A stretch of DNA of 64,000 bases from JARRLC01 sp050290865 (lineage in GTDB: Bacteria; Pseudomonadota; Alphaproteobacteria; Rhizobiales; Rhodomicrobiaceae), in the NCBI GenBank assembly GCA_050290865.1, contig JBNKIW010000010.1, positions 42,601-106,600 of the forward strand. The letters run 5' to 3'. This document shows positions 9,188 through 18,524 of this stretch, piece after piece. The translations under genes and the position numbers were made by a program. Position 1 is the first letter of the stretch, and each line of letters begins with the position of its first letter. The notes beneath the pieces are model-generated. The model was not told where the DNA came from, did not search any database, and saw only the letters and a list, made by a program, of their open reading frames with translations.

Positions 9188-11116
9188 TTATTCTCCGAGC
9201 CCCATCTGAATATACCCAGTTGGGCAGACATCCTTGCATATGTGGCAGCCGATACATTTCGAATAGTCGGTGTCCACATAGCGGCCCATGGTCGCCTGCG
9301 TCTTTTTCACGCGATAGACGGCCTCTTGCGGGCAATAGATCATGCAGTTGTCGCATTCCAGGCAGATGCCGCAGGACATACAGCGGTCCGCTTCGGCGCG
9401 TGCCTCCTCCTCGCTCAGCGACTGCAGGCGCGTGTCGAAATTGCCAAGCACATTGCCCGCGTCGATGGTCTTCTCGGTGCGCGTCTTGCGCTCGACGGGC
9501 TTGAAATGGCCGAGGAACAGCTCGCCCGCCTGCACGATGTGGCTCGGTGCGCGGTCCTCGTAATTATGCACGGCATAGGTCGCGAGGTCGGTGCCGGTCG
9601 CCTGCACGTGATCGTAAGGCGCGGGGTCGCGTCCCACTTCCTTCAGCTTGTCGAGCAGATTGAAGTGGTAAACGTTCACCCTCGGCTGCCGCGGCTGGTC
9701 CTCACGCTTCAGGTAATGGCTGATGCTTTCCGCCGCGATCGTGGCGTGGCCGATGGCTGTCGTCAGCAGATGCGGCTTCAAAACGTCGCCACCGACGAAG
9801 ATGCCGTCGCCTTTCGGCCAGCGGTAATAGCTGTCCGCCGCGGCCGCCCCCCTGCCGTTGTCGATCGCCTCCATGCCCGCGAAATCGGTGAACTGACCGA
9901 TGGCCGAGACGATGAGGTCGCACTCGATATCGCGCTCGGTACCGGGCTTCAGCGTCATCTTGCCGGTGCTCCAGTCCACCTCCGCGACGCGAAGCGCGGT
10001 GGCGCGGCCGGACGCATCCTTGACGACGGAAACCGGCAGGAGCGACGGCGCGATGGTGACGCCCTCCTCCAGCACATGTTTGATTTCCATCTTCGTGGCC
10101 GGCATCTTCTCGACCGGGCGGCGGTAGACGATGGTGACTTCGGCGCCCTGGCGACGTGCAGCGATGGCCGAGTCCTGCGCGGTCTGGTTCAGCAGGACCG
10201 TCTCCGGCCGGTCCGCCTCGGCCCCGCCATCGATGTGGCCGATACGGCGCGCCACGGCGGCGACGTCCATGGCAGTGTCGCCACCGCCGATCACGAGCAC
10301 GCGCCGCGCGCCGACATGCAGCCGGCCCTCGTTGAAGGCTTCGAGGAAGGTGATACCCGTAATGCAGTTCGGTGCATCGGCGCCGGGCACCTCGAGCGGC
10401 GTACCGGCCTGCGCCCCGACGGCAATGAAGACCGCGTCGAAGTCGCTGCGGAGCTGCTCGAAGGGAATGTCCTTACCGACCTTGACGTTCGTCTTCACTT
10501 CGACGCCCAGGTCGAGGATGCGCTGGATTTCCGCGTCGAGGATGTCGCGCGGCACGCGATACCCCGGAATGCCGTAGCGCATCATGCCGCCAAGCTGCGC
10601 GCGTGCCTCGAAGACGGTGACGGCGTGACCCTGGCGGCGGAGCTGGTAGGCGCAGGCGAGACCGCCCGGTCCCGAACCGATGATGGCGACTTTCTTGCCC
10701 GTGGGCAGACCGGCGGGGTGCAGCTTCAGGCCGTGCTGCAGGGCGTAATCCCCGAGGAAATGCTCGATGGAATTGATGCCGATGTGATCATCGACCTTGG
10801 CGCGATTGCAGCCTTCCTCGCAGGAGGCCGGGCAGACGCGGCCGAGCACGGACGGAAACGGGTTCGTCTCCACCAGACGCGCGAAGGCATATTCCTGCCA
10901 CGGCGTCCCGACCGGCGGCTTCTCTATGCCGCGCACGATATTGAGCCAGCCGCGTATGTCGGCACCGGCCGGGCAGCTTCCCTGGCAGGGCGGTGTGCGG
11001 TGCACATAGGTAGGGCACTTGTACGACTTGTCGGCGACGAAGATGCGCTCGCGCATGTCACCGGGCTGGTAATCGCCATCCTTGTAGCGGCGAAACGTAA
11101 ACTGGACCTCAGTCAT
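9188..11116 (-). CDS. DsrL/GltD-like NAD(P)H-dependent iron-sulfur flavoprotein
   Basis: The 642-residue protein has four visible parts. An N-terminal Cys-rich cluster region (CPTYVHRTPPCQGSCPAG, VCPASCEEGC) is followed by an FAD Rossmann fold (GSGPGGLACAYQLRRQGHAV), a nucleotide-binding fold (VIGGGDTAMDVAAVARR) and a C-terminal double 4Fe-4S ferredoxin domain (CMSCGICLECDNCMIYC, CIGCHICKDVC). This is the glutamate-synthase small-subunit fold with an added ferredoxin, the architecture of DsrL, which links siroheme sulfite reductase to NAD(P)H in sulfur oxidizers. No large GltB subunit or dsr genes adjoin, so the partner is unknown. ATG 11116 follows GGAGGG by 8 bp; the longer frame to 11278 is rejected. 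Confidence 0.75.
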   Translation of the reverse strand: MTEVQFTFRRYKDGDYQPGDMRERIFVADKSYKCPTYVHRTPPCQGSCPAGADIRGWLNIVRGIEKPPVGTPWQEYAFARLVETNPFPSVLGRVCPASCEEGCNRAKVDDHIGINSIEHFLGDYALQHGLKLHPAGLPTGKKVAIIGSGPGGLACAYQLRRQGHAVTVFEARAQLGGMMRYGIPGYRVPRDILDAEIQRILDLGVEVKTNVKVGKDIPFEQLRSDFDAVFIAVGAQAGTPLEVPGADAPNCITGITFLEAFNEGRLHVGARRVLVIGGGDTAMDVAAVARRIGHIDGGAEADRPETVLLNQTAQDSAIAARRQGAEVTIVYRRPVEKMPATKMEIKHVLEEGVTIAPSLLPVSVVKDASGRATALRVAEVDWSTGKMTLKPGTERDIECDLIVSAIGQFTDFAGMEAIDNGRGAAAADSYYRWPKGDGIFVGGDVLKPHLLTTAIGHATIAAESISHYLKREDQPRQPRVNVYHFNLLDKLKEVGRDPAPYDHVQATGTDLATYAVHNYEDRAPSHIVQAGELFLGHFKPVERKTRTEKTIDAGNVLGNFDTRLQSLSEEEARAEADRCMSCGICLECDNCMIYCPQEAVYRVKKTQATMGRYVDTDYSKCIGCHICKDVCPTGYIQMGLGE

Positions 11117-11474
11117 CCTGAATTCCCTCCATTGGAAATACCGAGCGTTCCCGTCAGGAATATTCGGGCCACTCCTGGAAATCCTTTGCTTCCGCGTGGC
11201 TCCTTGGCGGCCACAATTGGCACCGGCCACAGACTTGTCTGCGGGGCGCTTGTAGATTTTTATATTAGCATGAGACAATATTTTGTGCGCGTGCGCAATT
11301 TAAGCGGGATGCGGAAAAGCAGCGCACCGCCGCCGAATAGAGGCTTTCAGGCGCTATAACGCCTTGTAATACAAGCGAGTTGTTCGGAAACTGCGACAAT
11401 TTGGGCAGGCCGCCGCCGACACCGCTTCGGGGATGGTCAAGCCCTGAAAAGTGGCGAATTCGTGCAATGCCGCG
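11117..11474. other. Intergenic region upstream of the flavoprotein gene
   Basis: About 360 bp. An AT-rich patch near 11255-11300 is the likely promoter zone for the flavoprotein gene, although no confident -35/-10 pair was seen. The remainder shows no gene. Confidence 0.45.
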
Positions 11475-11951
11475 TCACCAGTTCCCTTCGAGGCCGGCAG
11501 TTTCGCGGAGCCGCTGCATGGCGGAGGCAGGCTCGATTCGCGCATCCGCCAGTGCTTCGAGGAGCCGCCGGGTATTCTCGTCCGGGTTGCGGTCGGCGCC
11601 GCTGCCGAAGGAAAGATAGTCGATCTCGACACCCGCCTCGTCGTTCTCCAGCAGCAGGCGAAAGAACACGTTGATCCGGCGATGATGGAATTCCATGTCC
11701 AGCACGATGCGCGGCGCGCTGTTCCACGCCACTTCCGCCTGGCCCGTCAGACCGAAACGCAGGGTGCCGGGCTTGAAGTACATCTCGGTCGAGGCGTTCA
11801 CCAGCGAACGGACATTGCCGAGCTGCTCGGTACGCAGATAAGCCACGAGATCGCCAGCCTCGATCAGGCGCAGCTCGGACGCGACTTCCTTGACGGCTTC
11901 GGCCAGCGCCGCTTCGCGCTCCTGTGCATATTCCCGGCCCTGCTTCAGCAT
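11475..11951 (-). CDS. Conserved protein of unknown function at the end of the motA-fliN-flhB operon
   Basis: I do not recognise this 158-residue protein. It starts with a charged helical segment (residues 1-35, Glu/Ala rich), followed by what looks like an alternating beta-strand domain and a helical C-terminus. There is no signal peptide, membrane segment or Cys. It begins 30 bp after flhB in the same direction, so it is probably co-transcribed and may have a flagellar role, but that is inferred from position alone. Confidence 0.6.
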   Translation of the reverse strand: MLKQGREYAQEREAALAEAVKEVASELRLIEAGDLVAYLRTEQLGNVRSLVNASTEMYFKPGTLRFGLTGQAEVAWNSAPRIVLDMEFHHRRINVFFRLLLENDEAGVEIDYLSFGSGADRNPDENTRRLLEALADARIEPASAMQRLRETAGLEGNW

Positions 11952-11981
11952 CCTGTCTGTCCGTCCGTTCGATAAGGGGGG

Positions 11982-13049
11982 CTACCGCTTCTTGCGGAGA
12001 TGGAGGTAGTAGATGATCTCCGCCACCGCTCGGTAGAATTGCGGCGGGATGAGTTTATCCACATCCACAGCTTCATACAGAGACCTTGCCAGAGGCTTAT
12101 CCTCGACAATGGGAACGCCGTGCGTTTCGGCCATTTCGCGGATTTTTAGCGCGATGACGCCCATCCCCTTGGCCAGAACCTTCGGGGCTCCGCCCTCGCT
12201 GCGCACATAGCGGAGCGCCACCGCGTAATGGGTCGGATTGGTGATGACGAGCGTCGCCTCCGGCACGGCGGCGATCATGCGCTTGCGGGCGCGGGAACGG
12301 GCCAGAGCGCGCAGACGCGACTTGACGTGCGGGTCGCCTTCGGTCTGCTTGCGCTCGTCCTTGACTTCCTGCTTGGTCATCCGCAACTCGCGGCGCCAGT
12401 CCACGCGCGACCACATAACGTCGCCGATGACCATGGCCAGAGTGAGCAGCGCCACCCAGCCGACGATGCGCAGGACGATTCTGCGGGCGAGGTCGGGCAC
12501 GGCGACCGGTTCCAGGAACATGGCGCCGAGCACGTCGTATTGTGTCGCCCTGACGACCATGATGCCGACGATGGCGACGGCGCCGAGCTTGAACAGTGCT
12601 TTGCCGAAATCCACCAGTCCGCGCATGGAGAACAGACGCCGCCAGCCCTTGCCGGGCGAGATGCGCGACCATTGCGGCTGGATGCGGTCCGCGACGAGTT
12701 GGGGCGGATTCTGCAGGAGCGAGGAGACGATGCCGGCAATCATGAGCAGCAGGATGGGCGGGACGACCAGGGGGGCGGCATAGGCTGCCACGGCCGTAAA
12801 CAACGCCACGACATCCGCGCTGCTTTCCAGCGGCCAGCCGCCGGGGTCGTCGATGAAGCGGGCCAGCGCGTGATGCAGCTGGGCGACGCTGTCGGACAGG
12901 AAATACGTTCCCAGGACGAAGACCGCCGTGAGGCTGGTCAGGGTCGCCACTTCGCGAGAGACCGGAATGTTACCCTTGTCGAGAGCGTCCTGGACCTTCT
13001 TCTCGGTGGCTTCTTCCGTTTTGCTTTCTTTGTCGTCGCCTTCTGCCAT
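11982..13049 (-). CDS. flhB: Flagellar type III secretion protein FlhB
   Basis: The 355-residue protein is the substrate-specificity switch of the flagellar export gate. It begins with a charged N-terminus (KTEEATEKKVQDALDKGNIPVSREV), has four membrane helices between about residues 30 and 215, and a cytoplasmic C-terminal domain with the self-cleavage motif in ITNPTHYAVAL. ATG 13049 gives MAEGDDKESKTEEAT, typical of the family; an in-frame TTG four codons upstream is less likely. It follows motA and fliN in one operon. Confidence 0.94.
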   Translation of the reverse strand: MAEGDDKESKTEEATEKKVQDALDKGNIPVSREVATLTSLTAVFVLGTYFLSDSVAQLHHALARFIDDPGGWPLESSADVVALFTAVAAYAAPLVVPPILLLMIAGIVSSLLQNPPQLVADRIQPQWSRISPGKGWRRLFSMRGLVDFGKALFKLGAVAIVGIMVVRATQYDVLGAMFLEPVAVPDLARRIVLRIVGWVALLTLAMVIGDVMWSRVDWRRELRMTKQEVKDERKQTEGDPHVKSRLRALARSRARKRMIAAVPEATLVITNPTHYAVALRYVRSEGGAPKVLAKGMGVIALKIREMAETHGVPIVEDKPLARSLYEAVDVDKLIPPQFYRAVAEIIYYLHLRKKR

Positions 13050-13161
13050 CTGCGGCGCCAATGATCCGTCGTAACGAGCTTCAGGTCATGGCCCGGCTCT
13101 CAGGCCGCGGCCGCGTGGACGCGACTGCAAACGCGGAACATTACGATGGAAGGGGGCGCCG

Positions 13162-13560
13162 TCAGACGCCGGGCGTGCCGATCACCTCCGTGAGGGAAAT
13201 GCCGAAGCGCGTGCTGTCCTCATCGAGGACGACCACCTCGCCACGCGCCACGACGCGGCCATTCACGACGACATCGACGGGCTCGCCGACGCGCCGGTCG
13301 AGCGGAACCACCGCCCCGCGCCCGAGCTTGACCAGATTGGCGACCGGCATGGTGGCCGAACCGAGGACGATCTGCACCGTCACCGGGATACGCATCACCA
13401 TTTCCAGATTGGGCGGAACCACCGCAGCTTCGCCGCCGGAACCGGCGGGTGCGCCCGAGTCCTCACGCACCGCGCCAAAGGCAGCGGCAAGCTCTTCGAG
13501 AGATTGAGCCAGCCCCTCCGGATAATCGGGGGGGATTTTCGAAGATGCGTCCTGCGCCAT
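13162..13560 (-). CDS. fliN: Flagellar motor switch protein FliN
   Basis: The 132-residue protein ends in a SpoA/FliN domain (IPVTVQIVLGSATMPVANLV, LDRRVGEPVDVVVNGR, GISLTEVIG). It forms the C-ring of the flagellar motor with FliG and FliM and helps set rotation direction. The first 50 residues are a less conserved, Ser/Gly/Ala-rich extension, as in other alphaproteobacteria. MAQDASSK is the preferred start, three codons inside the longest frame. The gene lies between motA and flhB. Confidence 0.9.
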   Translation of the reverse strand: MAQDASSKIPPDYPEGLAQSLEELAAAFGAVREDSGAPAGSGGEAAVVPPNLEMVMRIPVTVQIVLGSATMPVANLVKLGRGAVVPLDRRVGEPVDVVVNGRVVARGEVVVLDEDSTRFGISLTEVIGTPGV

Positions 13561-13623
13561 AAAGTTCACCCAACCATGCTTGCAACGGCGAAGCCGTACT
13601 CAACGTCAAGTATTGTGGCGGCC

Positions 13624-14496
13624 TCAGGCGGCCGCCTTCTCACCGCCGCCGCCGAGGGTTTCCTGCTCGACCTTGTCGATCGTCGGCCGCTCGTAAGCGG
13701 AAATCGTCTTGCGGCCATATTCGACCGCCACCTGGGGCATAGCGCCGTTCATGAAGGCGAGCAGCGTCTGCTTGATCAGGACATACACGCGCACCCGCTG
13801 CTCGCGCACGACCTTGATCTTCGCCGCGAGCGGTCCGAACACCCCGTACGAGAAGAAGATCCCCGCGAAGGTGCCGACCAGGGCGGCGCCGATATGGTGC
13901 CCAAGCACTTCGGGCGCCTCATTGAGGGCCCCCATCGCCTTGATGACGCCGAGCACCGCCGCGATGATTCCCAGCGCGGGCAGGGCGTCGGACATGCTGA
14001 CCATGGCGTAGTGGCACTTCAGGCCGTCGGCGCGGATCGTCTGTATCTCCTCGTCCATCAAAGCTTCAATCTCGTGGGGGCGCGCGTTGCCGACAATGAT
14101 CAGGCGGCAGTAGTCGCATACGAAGGTTGTTAACTCCTTGTTATTCACGATCGCCTTATACTTCGTGAAAATCGGCGATTCCTTCGGGTTCTCGAAATGG
14201 ACCTCGACCTCGTTTCTCGCCCTCGCGCGGAATTCGCGCATGAGCGAATAGAGGAGTCCGAGGACGTCCAGATACTGGCGATCCGTCGGTGGCGACCCCA
14301 GGAAAGCCTCGACGGTGGCTTTGAAAGTGTCCTTGATCACCTTCATTGGGTTGGCAATGATGAATGCGCCGATGCCCGAACCGAGGATGATGACGAGTTC
14401 GAACGGCTGCCACAACACTTCAAGGTGTCCGCCCATCATGGCGTAACTGCCAAGGATGGAGGCGACCATGAAGACGAGCCCGAATATGATCGTCAC
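13624..14496 (-). CDS. motA: Flagellar motor stator protein MotA
   Basis: The 290-residue protein has the family N-terminus (MTIIFGLVFMVASILGSYAM), a second helix (FELVIILGSGIGAFIIANPM), a large cytoplasmic loop that contacts FliG, and two C-terminal helices (ALPALGIIAAVLGVIKAMG; IGAALVGTFAGIFFSYGVFG). MotA and MotB form the proton-driven stator. motB is not in the window. It is the first gene of a motA-fliN-flhB-unknown run and is divergent from the DUF1217-flgF-fliI run. Confidence 0.93.
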   Translation of the reverse strand: MTIIFGLVFMVASILGSYAMMGGHLEVLWQPFELVIILGSGIGAFIIANPMKVIKDTFKATVEAFLGSPPTDRQYLDVLGLLYSLMREFRARARNEVEVHFENPKESPIFTKYKAIVNNKELTTFVCDYCRLIIVGNARPHEIEALMDEEIQTIRADGLKCHYAMVSMSDALPALGIIAAVLGVIKAMGALNEAPEVLGHHIGAALVGTFAGIFFSYGVFGPLAAKIKVVREQRVRVYVLIKQTLLAFMNGAMPQVAVEYGRKTISAYERPTIDKVEQETLGGGGEKAAA

Positions 14497-14810
14497 GCTA
14501 CGCTTCCCTACACAACCGCAAGTTTAGAAGATATATCCTTGCACGAAGCTGATTAAGGCTTTCTAAGCAAACTGATCGCATGATGGACGATGGACCGGGA
14601 GCAAGCCGGGCGCCAGGGTGGAGGGCGTGCGGCGGGTGAGGAGCCCCGGTCAGCTTGGGGCAAGGCCATCAAGGCTTTAATTGCGAAAGATCCCAGGTGA
14701 GTGCAGTCCCGGCTCAGGCCGGAAAAGCGGCAACAGCGAAATGCGGGCGGCCGTTCGGCGGTCCGCCGCAGGATGCCCGCAGGGGCGCCGCATGCGAAAG
14801 GAGCTCCGCC
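14497..14810. other. Divergent flagellar promoter region
   Basis: About 310 bp between motA (minus) and the DUF1217 gene (plus) should hold promoters for both flagellar operons. No sigma-54 or sigma-28 consensus was identified with confidence. The open frame that extends the DUF1217 gene upstream is treated as non-coding. Confidence 0.45.
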
Positions 14811-15587
14811 GTGCTGACGGCAACCGCGACCTACAATATGGTCATGAAGGATTTGAGCAGCTCGCTGGAACGCACGGCGCAGCAGCCGGTCGTCGAACGC
14901 GAAACCGCCTACTACGAGGAAAACATCTCCTCGGCGAAGTCCATCGACGATTTCCTCGCCAATGACCGCCTCTACCGCTACGCCATGAAGGCGCACGGCC
15001 TGGAGGATATGATCTACGCCAAGGCCTTCATGCGCAAAGTGCTGGAGGAGGGCATTCATACGAAAACCGCGTTTGCCAACAAGCTGGTGGACACGCGCTA
15101 TCGTGAATTCGCCAAGGCCTTCGATTTCGAAGCCTTCGGCAGCGCCACGACGGTGACGAGCGAGGCGCAGCACGGCACCGTGGACAAATACCTTCGTCAG
15201 ACTCTGGAAGAGGACGTCGGCGCTCAGAACGAAGGCGCCCGGCTGGCTTTGTATTTCGAGCGCACGGCCCCCTCGATCACCTCGACGATGAACCTTCTCG
15301 GCGACTCCGCCCTTCTCAAGGTCGTGCAGGTGGCGTTCGGCTTCAGCGAGGCGACGGGGGCGATGGACGTCGACAAGCAGGTCGCCATGATCGAGAAACG
15401 GCTCGACATCGCCGACCTGCAGGAGCCTGAGAAGCTGAAAGAGCTTCTAAACCGTTTCACCACTTTGTGGGAGATGGAGAACAGTACCACGGCGTCGGTT
15501 CCCAACGTTCTCCTTCTCAACCAGACGCCAAACATTGGTGTCGATCTGCTGTCGGCGATCCAGAACCTGCGGCTCGGGGGAATTTGA
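14811..15587 (+). CDS. DUF1217 flagellar-associated protein
   Basis: The 258-residue protein matches the alphaproteobacterial DUF1217 family. The diagnostic N-terminal part reads SSSLERTAQQPVVERETAYY and IDDFLANDRLYRYAMKAHG, followed by LEDMIYAKAFMRKVLEEG. These proteins sit in flagellar gene clusters and have no established biochemical role. GTG 14811 is chosen because AAAGGAG lies 7 bp upstream and because homologues begin near here. The stop overlaps the flgF start by one base (TGATG), implying translational coupling. Confidence 0.85.
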   Translation: MLTATATYNMVMKDLSSSLERTAQQPVVERETAYYEENISSAKSIDDFLANDRLYRYAMKAHGLEDMIYAKAFMRKVLEEGIHTKTAFANKLVDTRYREFAKAFDFEAFGSATTVTSEAQHGTVDKYLRQTLEEDVGAQNEGARLALYFERTAPSITSTMNLLGDSALLKVVQVAFGFSEATGAMDVDKQVAMIEKRLDIADLQEPEKLKELLNRFTTLWEMENSTTASVPNVLLLNQTPNIGVDLLSAIQNLRLGGI

Positions 15588-16306
15588 TGCAGTCTGGCAT
15601 TTATGTCGGCATTTCCGGGCAGCTCGCCCTGGAGCGGCGGCTCGGGACGATTGCCAACAACGTTGCCAACACCTCGACGGTGGGGTTCCGCGCCGAGGAG
15701 ATCAAGTTCGACACCGTCATTTCGCGCATGGGGCCGGAGCCCGTGTCCTTCTCCTCGACGGGCAAGACCTATCTCTCGCGGCGGCAGGGCGGGCTCACCC
15801 AGACTGAAAACCTCTACGACGTCGCCGTTCTGGGCGATGCCTGGATGTCCATCGAGGTCAATGGCCGCCAGGTCTACACCCGAGACGGCCGCATGCAGAT
15901 GTCGGAGACCGGCGATTTACTCACGCTTAACGGCTATCCCGTTCTCGACTCAGGCGGCGCTCCGATCACTCTTGAACCGCAGGCAGGCGCGCCACAAATC
16001 GTCCGGGACGGCAGCATCTTTCAGAACGATCGCAGGGTGAGCCGGCTCGGCCTCTTCGTCATCGAGGAGGGCGCCCGGCTGACGCGCGGACCAAATTCGG
16101 GGGTGGTTCCCGAGAAGGAAGCGGAGCCGGCGGAGGACATGGTCAAAGTGGGGTTCGCGCAAGGCTACGTGGAACAGGCCAATGTCAATCCCGTCAAGGA
16201 GATTACGCGGCTGATCTCGGTGCACAGGGCATTCGACGGCATCAGCAATTCCATGGATACGATCGAGAATTCGCTCCTGGATGCGATCAAGACCCTCGGA
16301 GAGTGA
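15587..16306 (+). CDS. flgF: Flagellar basal-body rod protein FlgF
   Basis: The 239-residue protein is a proximal rod component. It starts with the rod/hook helix MQSGIYVGISGQLALERRLG and the family motif TIANNVANTSTVGFRAEE, and ends with the matching coiled segment VNPVKEITRLISVHRAFDG. It has no signal peptide because it is exported through the flagellar type III system. It overlaps the DUF1217 gene by one base and is followed by fliI after about 100 bp, an arrangement common in Hyphomicrobiales. Confidence 0.93.
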   Translation: MQSGIYVGISGQLALERRLGTIANNVANTSTVGFRAEEIKFDTVISRMGPEPVSFSSTGKTYLSRRQGGLTQTENLYDVAVLGDAWMSIEVNGRQVYTRDGRMQMSETGDLLTLNGYPVLDSGGAPITLEPQAGAPQIVRDGSIFQNDRRVSRLGLFVIEEGARLTRGPNSGVVPEKEAEPAEDMVKVGFAQGYVEQANVNPVKEITRLISVHRAFDGISNSMDTIENSLLDAIKTLGE

Positions 16307-16409
16307 GCCGGACCGGCGGATATGGCCGGGACAAGCCCTCCCGCCCGCGACCGGCGCGGGGACGGCAGGTTCGCGGCTGCGGAGCGCTTCAAGCGAGTAA
16401 GGCGACCTC

Positions 16410-17756
16410 ATGACGGATCATATGCCTCCTGCAGAGAATGCGCTCACCGCGCTGGGAAGGCGTTTGTCCACAGCATCGGTCGCGGTGCCGAAGACACGCG
16501 CCGGGGGTGTCGTCACCGAAGTCACGCCGGCCTATTGCCGTGTTTCCGGCCTGTCGCAGTTCGTGAAACTCGGCGAATGCGTCAGCCTGGCCGGAGGAGA
16601 GCGGCCTCAGCTTGGCGAGGTGGTCCGTATCGACGAGAACGGTGCGACGATCAAGTCTTTCGATCCGGTCATCGACGTCGGCCTGGGTACGGTCGCCTGG
16701 CAGGAGGGGTTCGTAACCATCAATCCGCATCCCTCCTGGAAGGGCCGTATCATCAACGCCCTCGGCAATCCGATCGACGGCGGCGGACCGCTGGCGCATG
16801 GCGAAAGGCAGGTGACGGCCGAGCGCGAACCCCCGGCGCCCCTGAAGCGGCAGCGGGTCAGAACGCCGGTGAAAACCGGTGTGCGGGTGATCGACCTGTT
16901 CACGCCGCTCTGCGCCGGGCAGCGCATGGGCATTTTCGCCGGATCGGGTATCGGGAAATCCACGCTCCTGGGCATGCTGGCGCGGGCGGGGGGCTTCGAC
17001 ACCGTCGTCGTTGCGCTGGTCGGCGAGCGTGGCCGCGAGGTGCGCGAGTTCCTGGAGGATGCGCTCGCCGATGGGCGCGGCCGTGTCGTTTCCGTCATTG
17101 CGACGGGCGATGAAAGCGCGATGATGCGGCGGCTGGCGCCCAAGATGGCGACCTGCATCGCCGAATATTTCCGCGATCTGGGCGAAAACGTCCTGCTGAT
17201 CATCGATTCGGTCACGCGTTTCGCCCATGCCGCGCGCGAAGTCGCGCTTGCGGCCGGAGAGCCTCCCGTCGCCCGCGGATACGCGCCGAGCGTCTTTTCC
17301 GACCTGCCGAAACTTCTGGAACGCGCGGGGCCGGGCGAGGAGGGGTCCGGGTCGATTACCGGTATCTTCGCCGTGCTCGTCGATGGCGACGACCCGAACG
17401 AGCCGATCTCCGACAATATCCGCGGCACGCTGGATGGCCACATCGTTCTCGACCGCGCCACCGCGGACCAGGGGCGCTATCCGGCTGTGAATATCCTGAC
17501 TTCGGTGTCGCGGCTTGCGGGCAATGTCTGGTCGGATGAAGAGCGCGTGCTGATTACGAAGCTTCGCGCGATGATCGCCCGTTTCGAGGAGACGCGGGAC
17601 CTGCGGCTCATGGGCGGCTACCACACCGGCACCGATCCCGATCTGGACAAGGCCATCGAGTTGGTGCCGAAAGTGCTCGAAGCCATGAAGCAAAGCCCGC
17701 GTGACGTGCCGAGCGAGAACGCCTTCCAGGAAGTCGCACAGGCGCTCACGGGGTAG
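16410..17756 (+). CDS. fliI: Flagellum-specific ATPase FliI
   Basis: The 448-residue protein is the ATPase of the flagellar type III export apparatus and is related to the F1 beta subunit. It has Walker A GSGIGKST near residue 187, a Walker B region in ENVLLIIDSVTRFA, and the family segment GEPPVARGYAPSVFSDLPKL. Length and order are normal. It closes the DUF1217-flgF-fliI run. The gene downstream is on the opposite strand. Confidence 0.95.
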   Translation: MTDHMPPAENALTALGRRLSTASVAVPKTRAGGVVTEVTPAYCRVSGLSQFVKLGECVSLAGGERPQLGEVVRIDENGATIKSFDPVIDVGLGTVAWQEGFVTINPHPSWKGRIINALGNPIDGGGPLAHGERQVTAEREPPAPLKRQRVRTPVKTGVRVIDLFTPLCAGQRMGIFAGSGIGKSTLLGMLARAGGFDTVVVALVGERGREVREFLEDALADGRGRVVSVIATGDESAMMRRLAPKMATCIAEYFRDLGENVLLIIDSVTRFAHAAREVALAAGEPPVARGYAPSVFSDLPKLLERAGPGEEGSGSITGIFAVLVDGDDPNEPISDNIRGTLDGHIVLDRATADQGRYPAVNILTSVSRLAGNVWSDEERVLITKLRAMIARFEETRDLRLMGGYHTGTDPDLDKAIELVPKVLEAMKQSPRDVPSENAFQEVAQALTG

Positions 17757-17812
17757 GGAAGCGCGGGGTGGCGGGGAGAGACAGTGCTGGGTTCTGAACG
17801 TGGCGGGACGGG

Positions 17813-18280
17813 TTAACTCGTGCCGATGAACTCCTGCGCTTCCGAAATGGACGCGAAGCGCCGCGGCCCGAGCAGGGTTTCGATCATGACGGAGCCGTCC
17901 CGGAACAGGACGTAGTCGCGTCCGTTGAGAGCGCCACGGGTAATGATTTCGTTGGCGGAACGCTGCTGCAGGAATGGCGGGACCGCCGGTGGCGGCTGCT
18001 GCATCGTGCTCCGCTGCGAGGGCGCGCGGGGCGTGGGCGAGCCGCCCGCGAGCCGTGTCAGCAGACTCAGCGCCTTCTCCAGTGCGCCGAGCAGCGCCAG
18101 CGCGAAGCCGGTGATCACCGCGTTTTCGCCGAAGACGAGGATGAAACGCACCGGATCGCGGATCTCCGATGCCGCCGGAGAGGCAGCGCCATGCGGCGCC
18201 ACGAGCGGATAGGACAGCAGAAGACCCCAGCCAAGGGTCGCAATCAGAAGGCCCGCCCATGTCAGTCTCGGGAACGGCAT
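17813..18280 (-). CDS. Unknown two-helix membrane protein next to fliI
   Basis: I do not recognise this 155-residue protein. It starts MPFPRLTWAGLLIATLGW and has two predicted membrane helices (about residues 8-25 and 45-65). A Pro/Gln-rich stretch and a small C-terminal region (NGRDYVLFRDGSVMIETLLG) follow. GGAG lies about 9 bp before ATG 18280; an upstream in-frame extension to 18361 is disfavoured. It converges on fliI and is divergent from the gene before cheA. Confidence 0.6.
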   Translation of the reverse strand: MPFPRLTWAGLLIATLGWGLLLSYPLVAPHGAASPAASEIRDPVRFILVFGENAVITGFALALLGALEKALSLLTRLAGGSPTPRAPSQRSTMQQPPPAVPPFLQQRSANEIITRGALNGRDYVLFRDGSVMIETLLGPRRFASISEAQEFIGTS

Positions 18281-18524
18281 TTGTCCAGTCTCCGCACTCG
18301 GTTCCTGCCCCGGCCGCACGCCACACGCCTGCGCCGGATTGGCCCAATAGGATACAACCACAGCACGAGACGTGCTGCGGCATTCAACTTGAAAACTGAT
18401 TCTTAGGAGTTTGCGAGTACCAAATCAGATGGACACGGTTTTCTTTCAGCGGGTCACAACGACAGCGGGCACCTGCCAGCTTTAGCCGATGATGGCCATC
18501 GCCGTGGCCGACCGGAGGTAGCGC

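Noticed and set aside
9188..11116. Complete dissimilatory sulfur-oxidation (dsr) locus
   Set aside because: Only a DsrL-like protein is present; dsrAB, dsrC and dsrEFH are not in the window.
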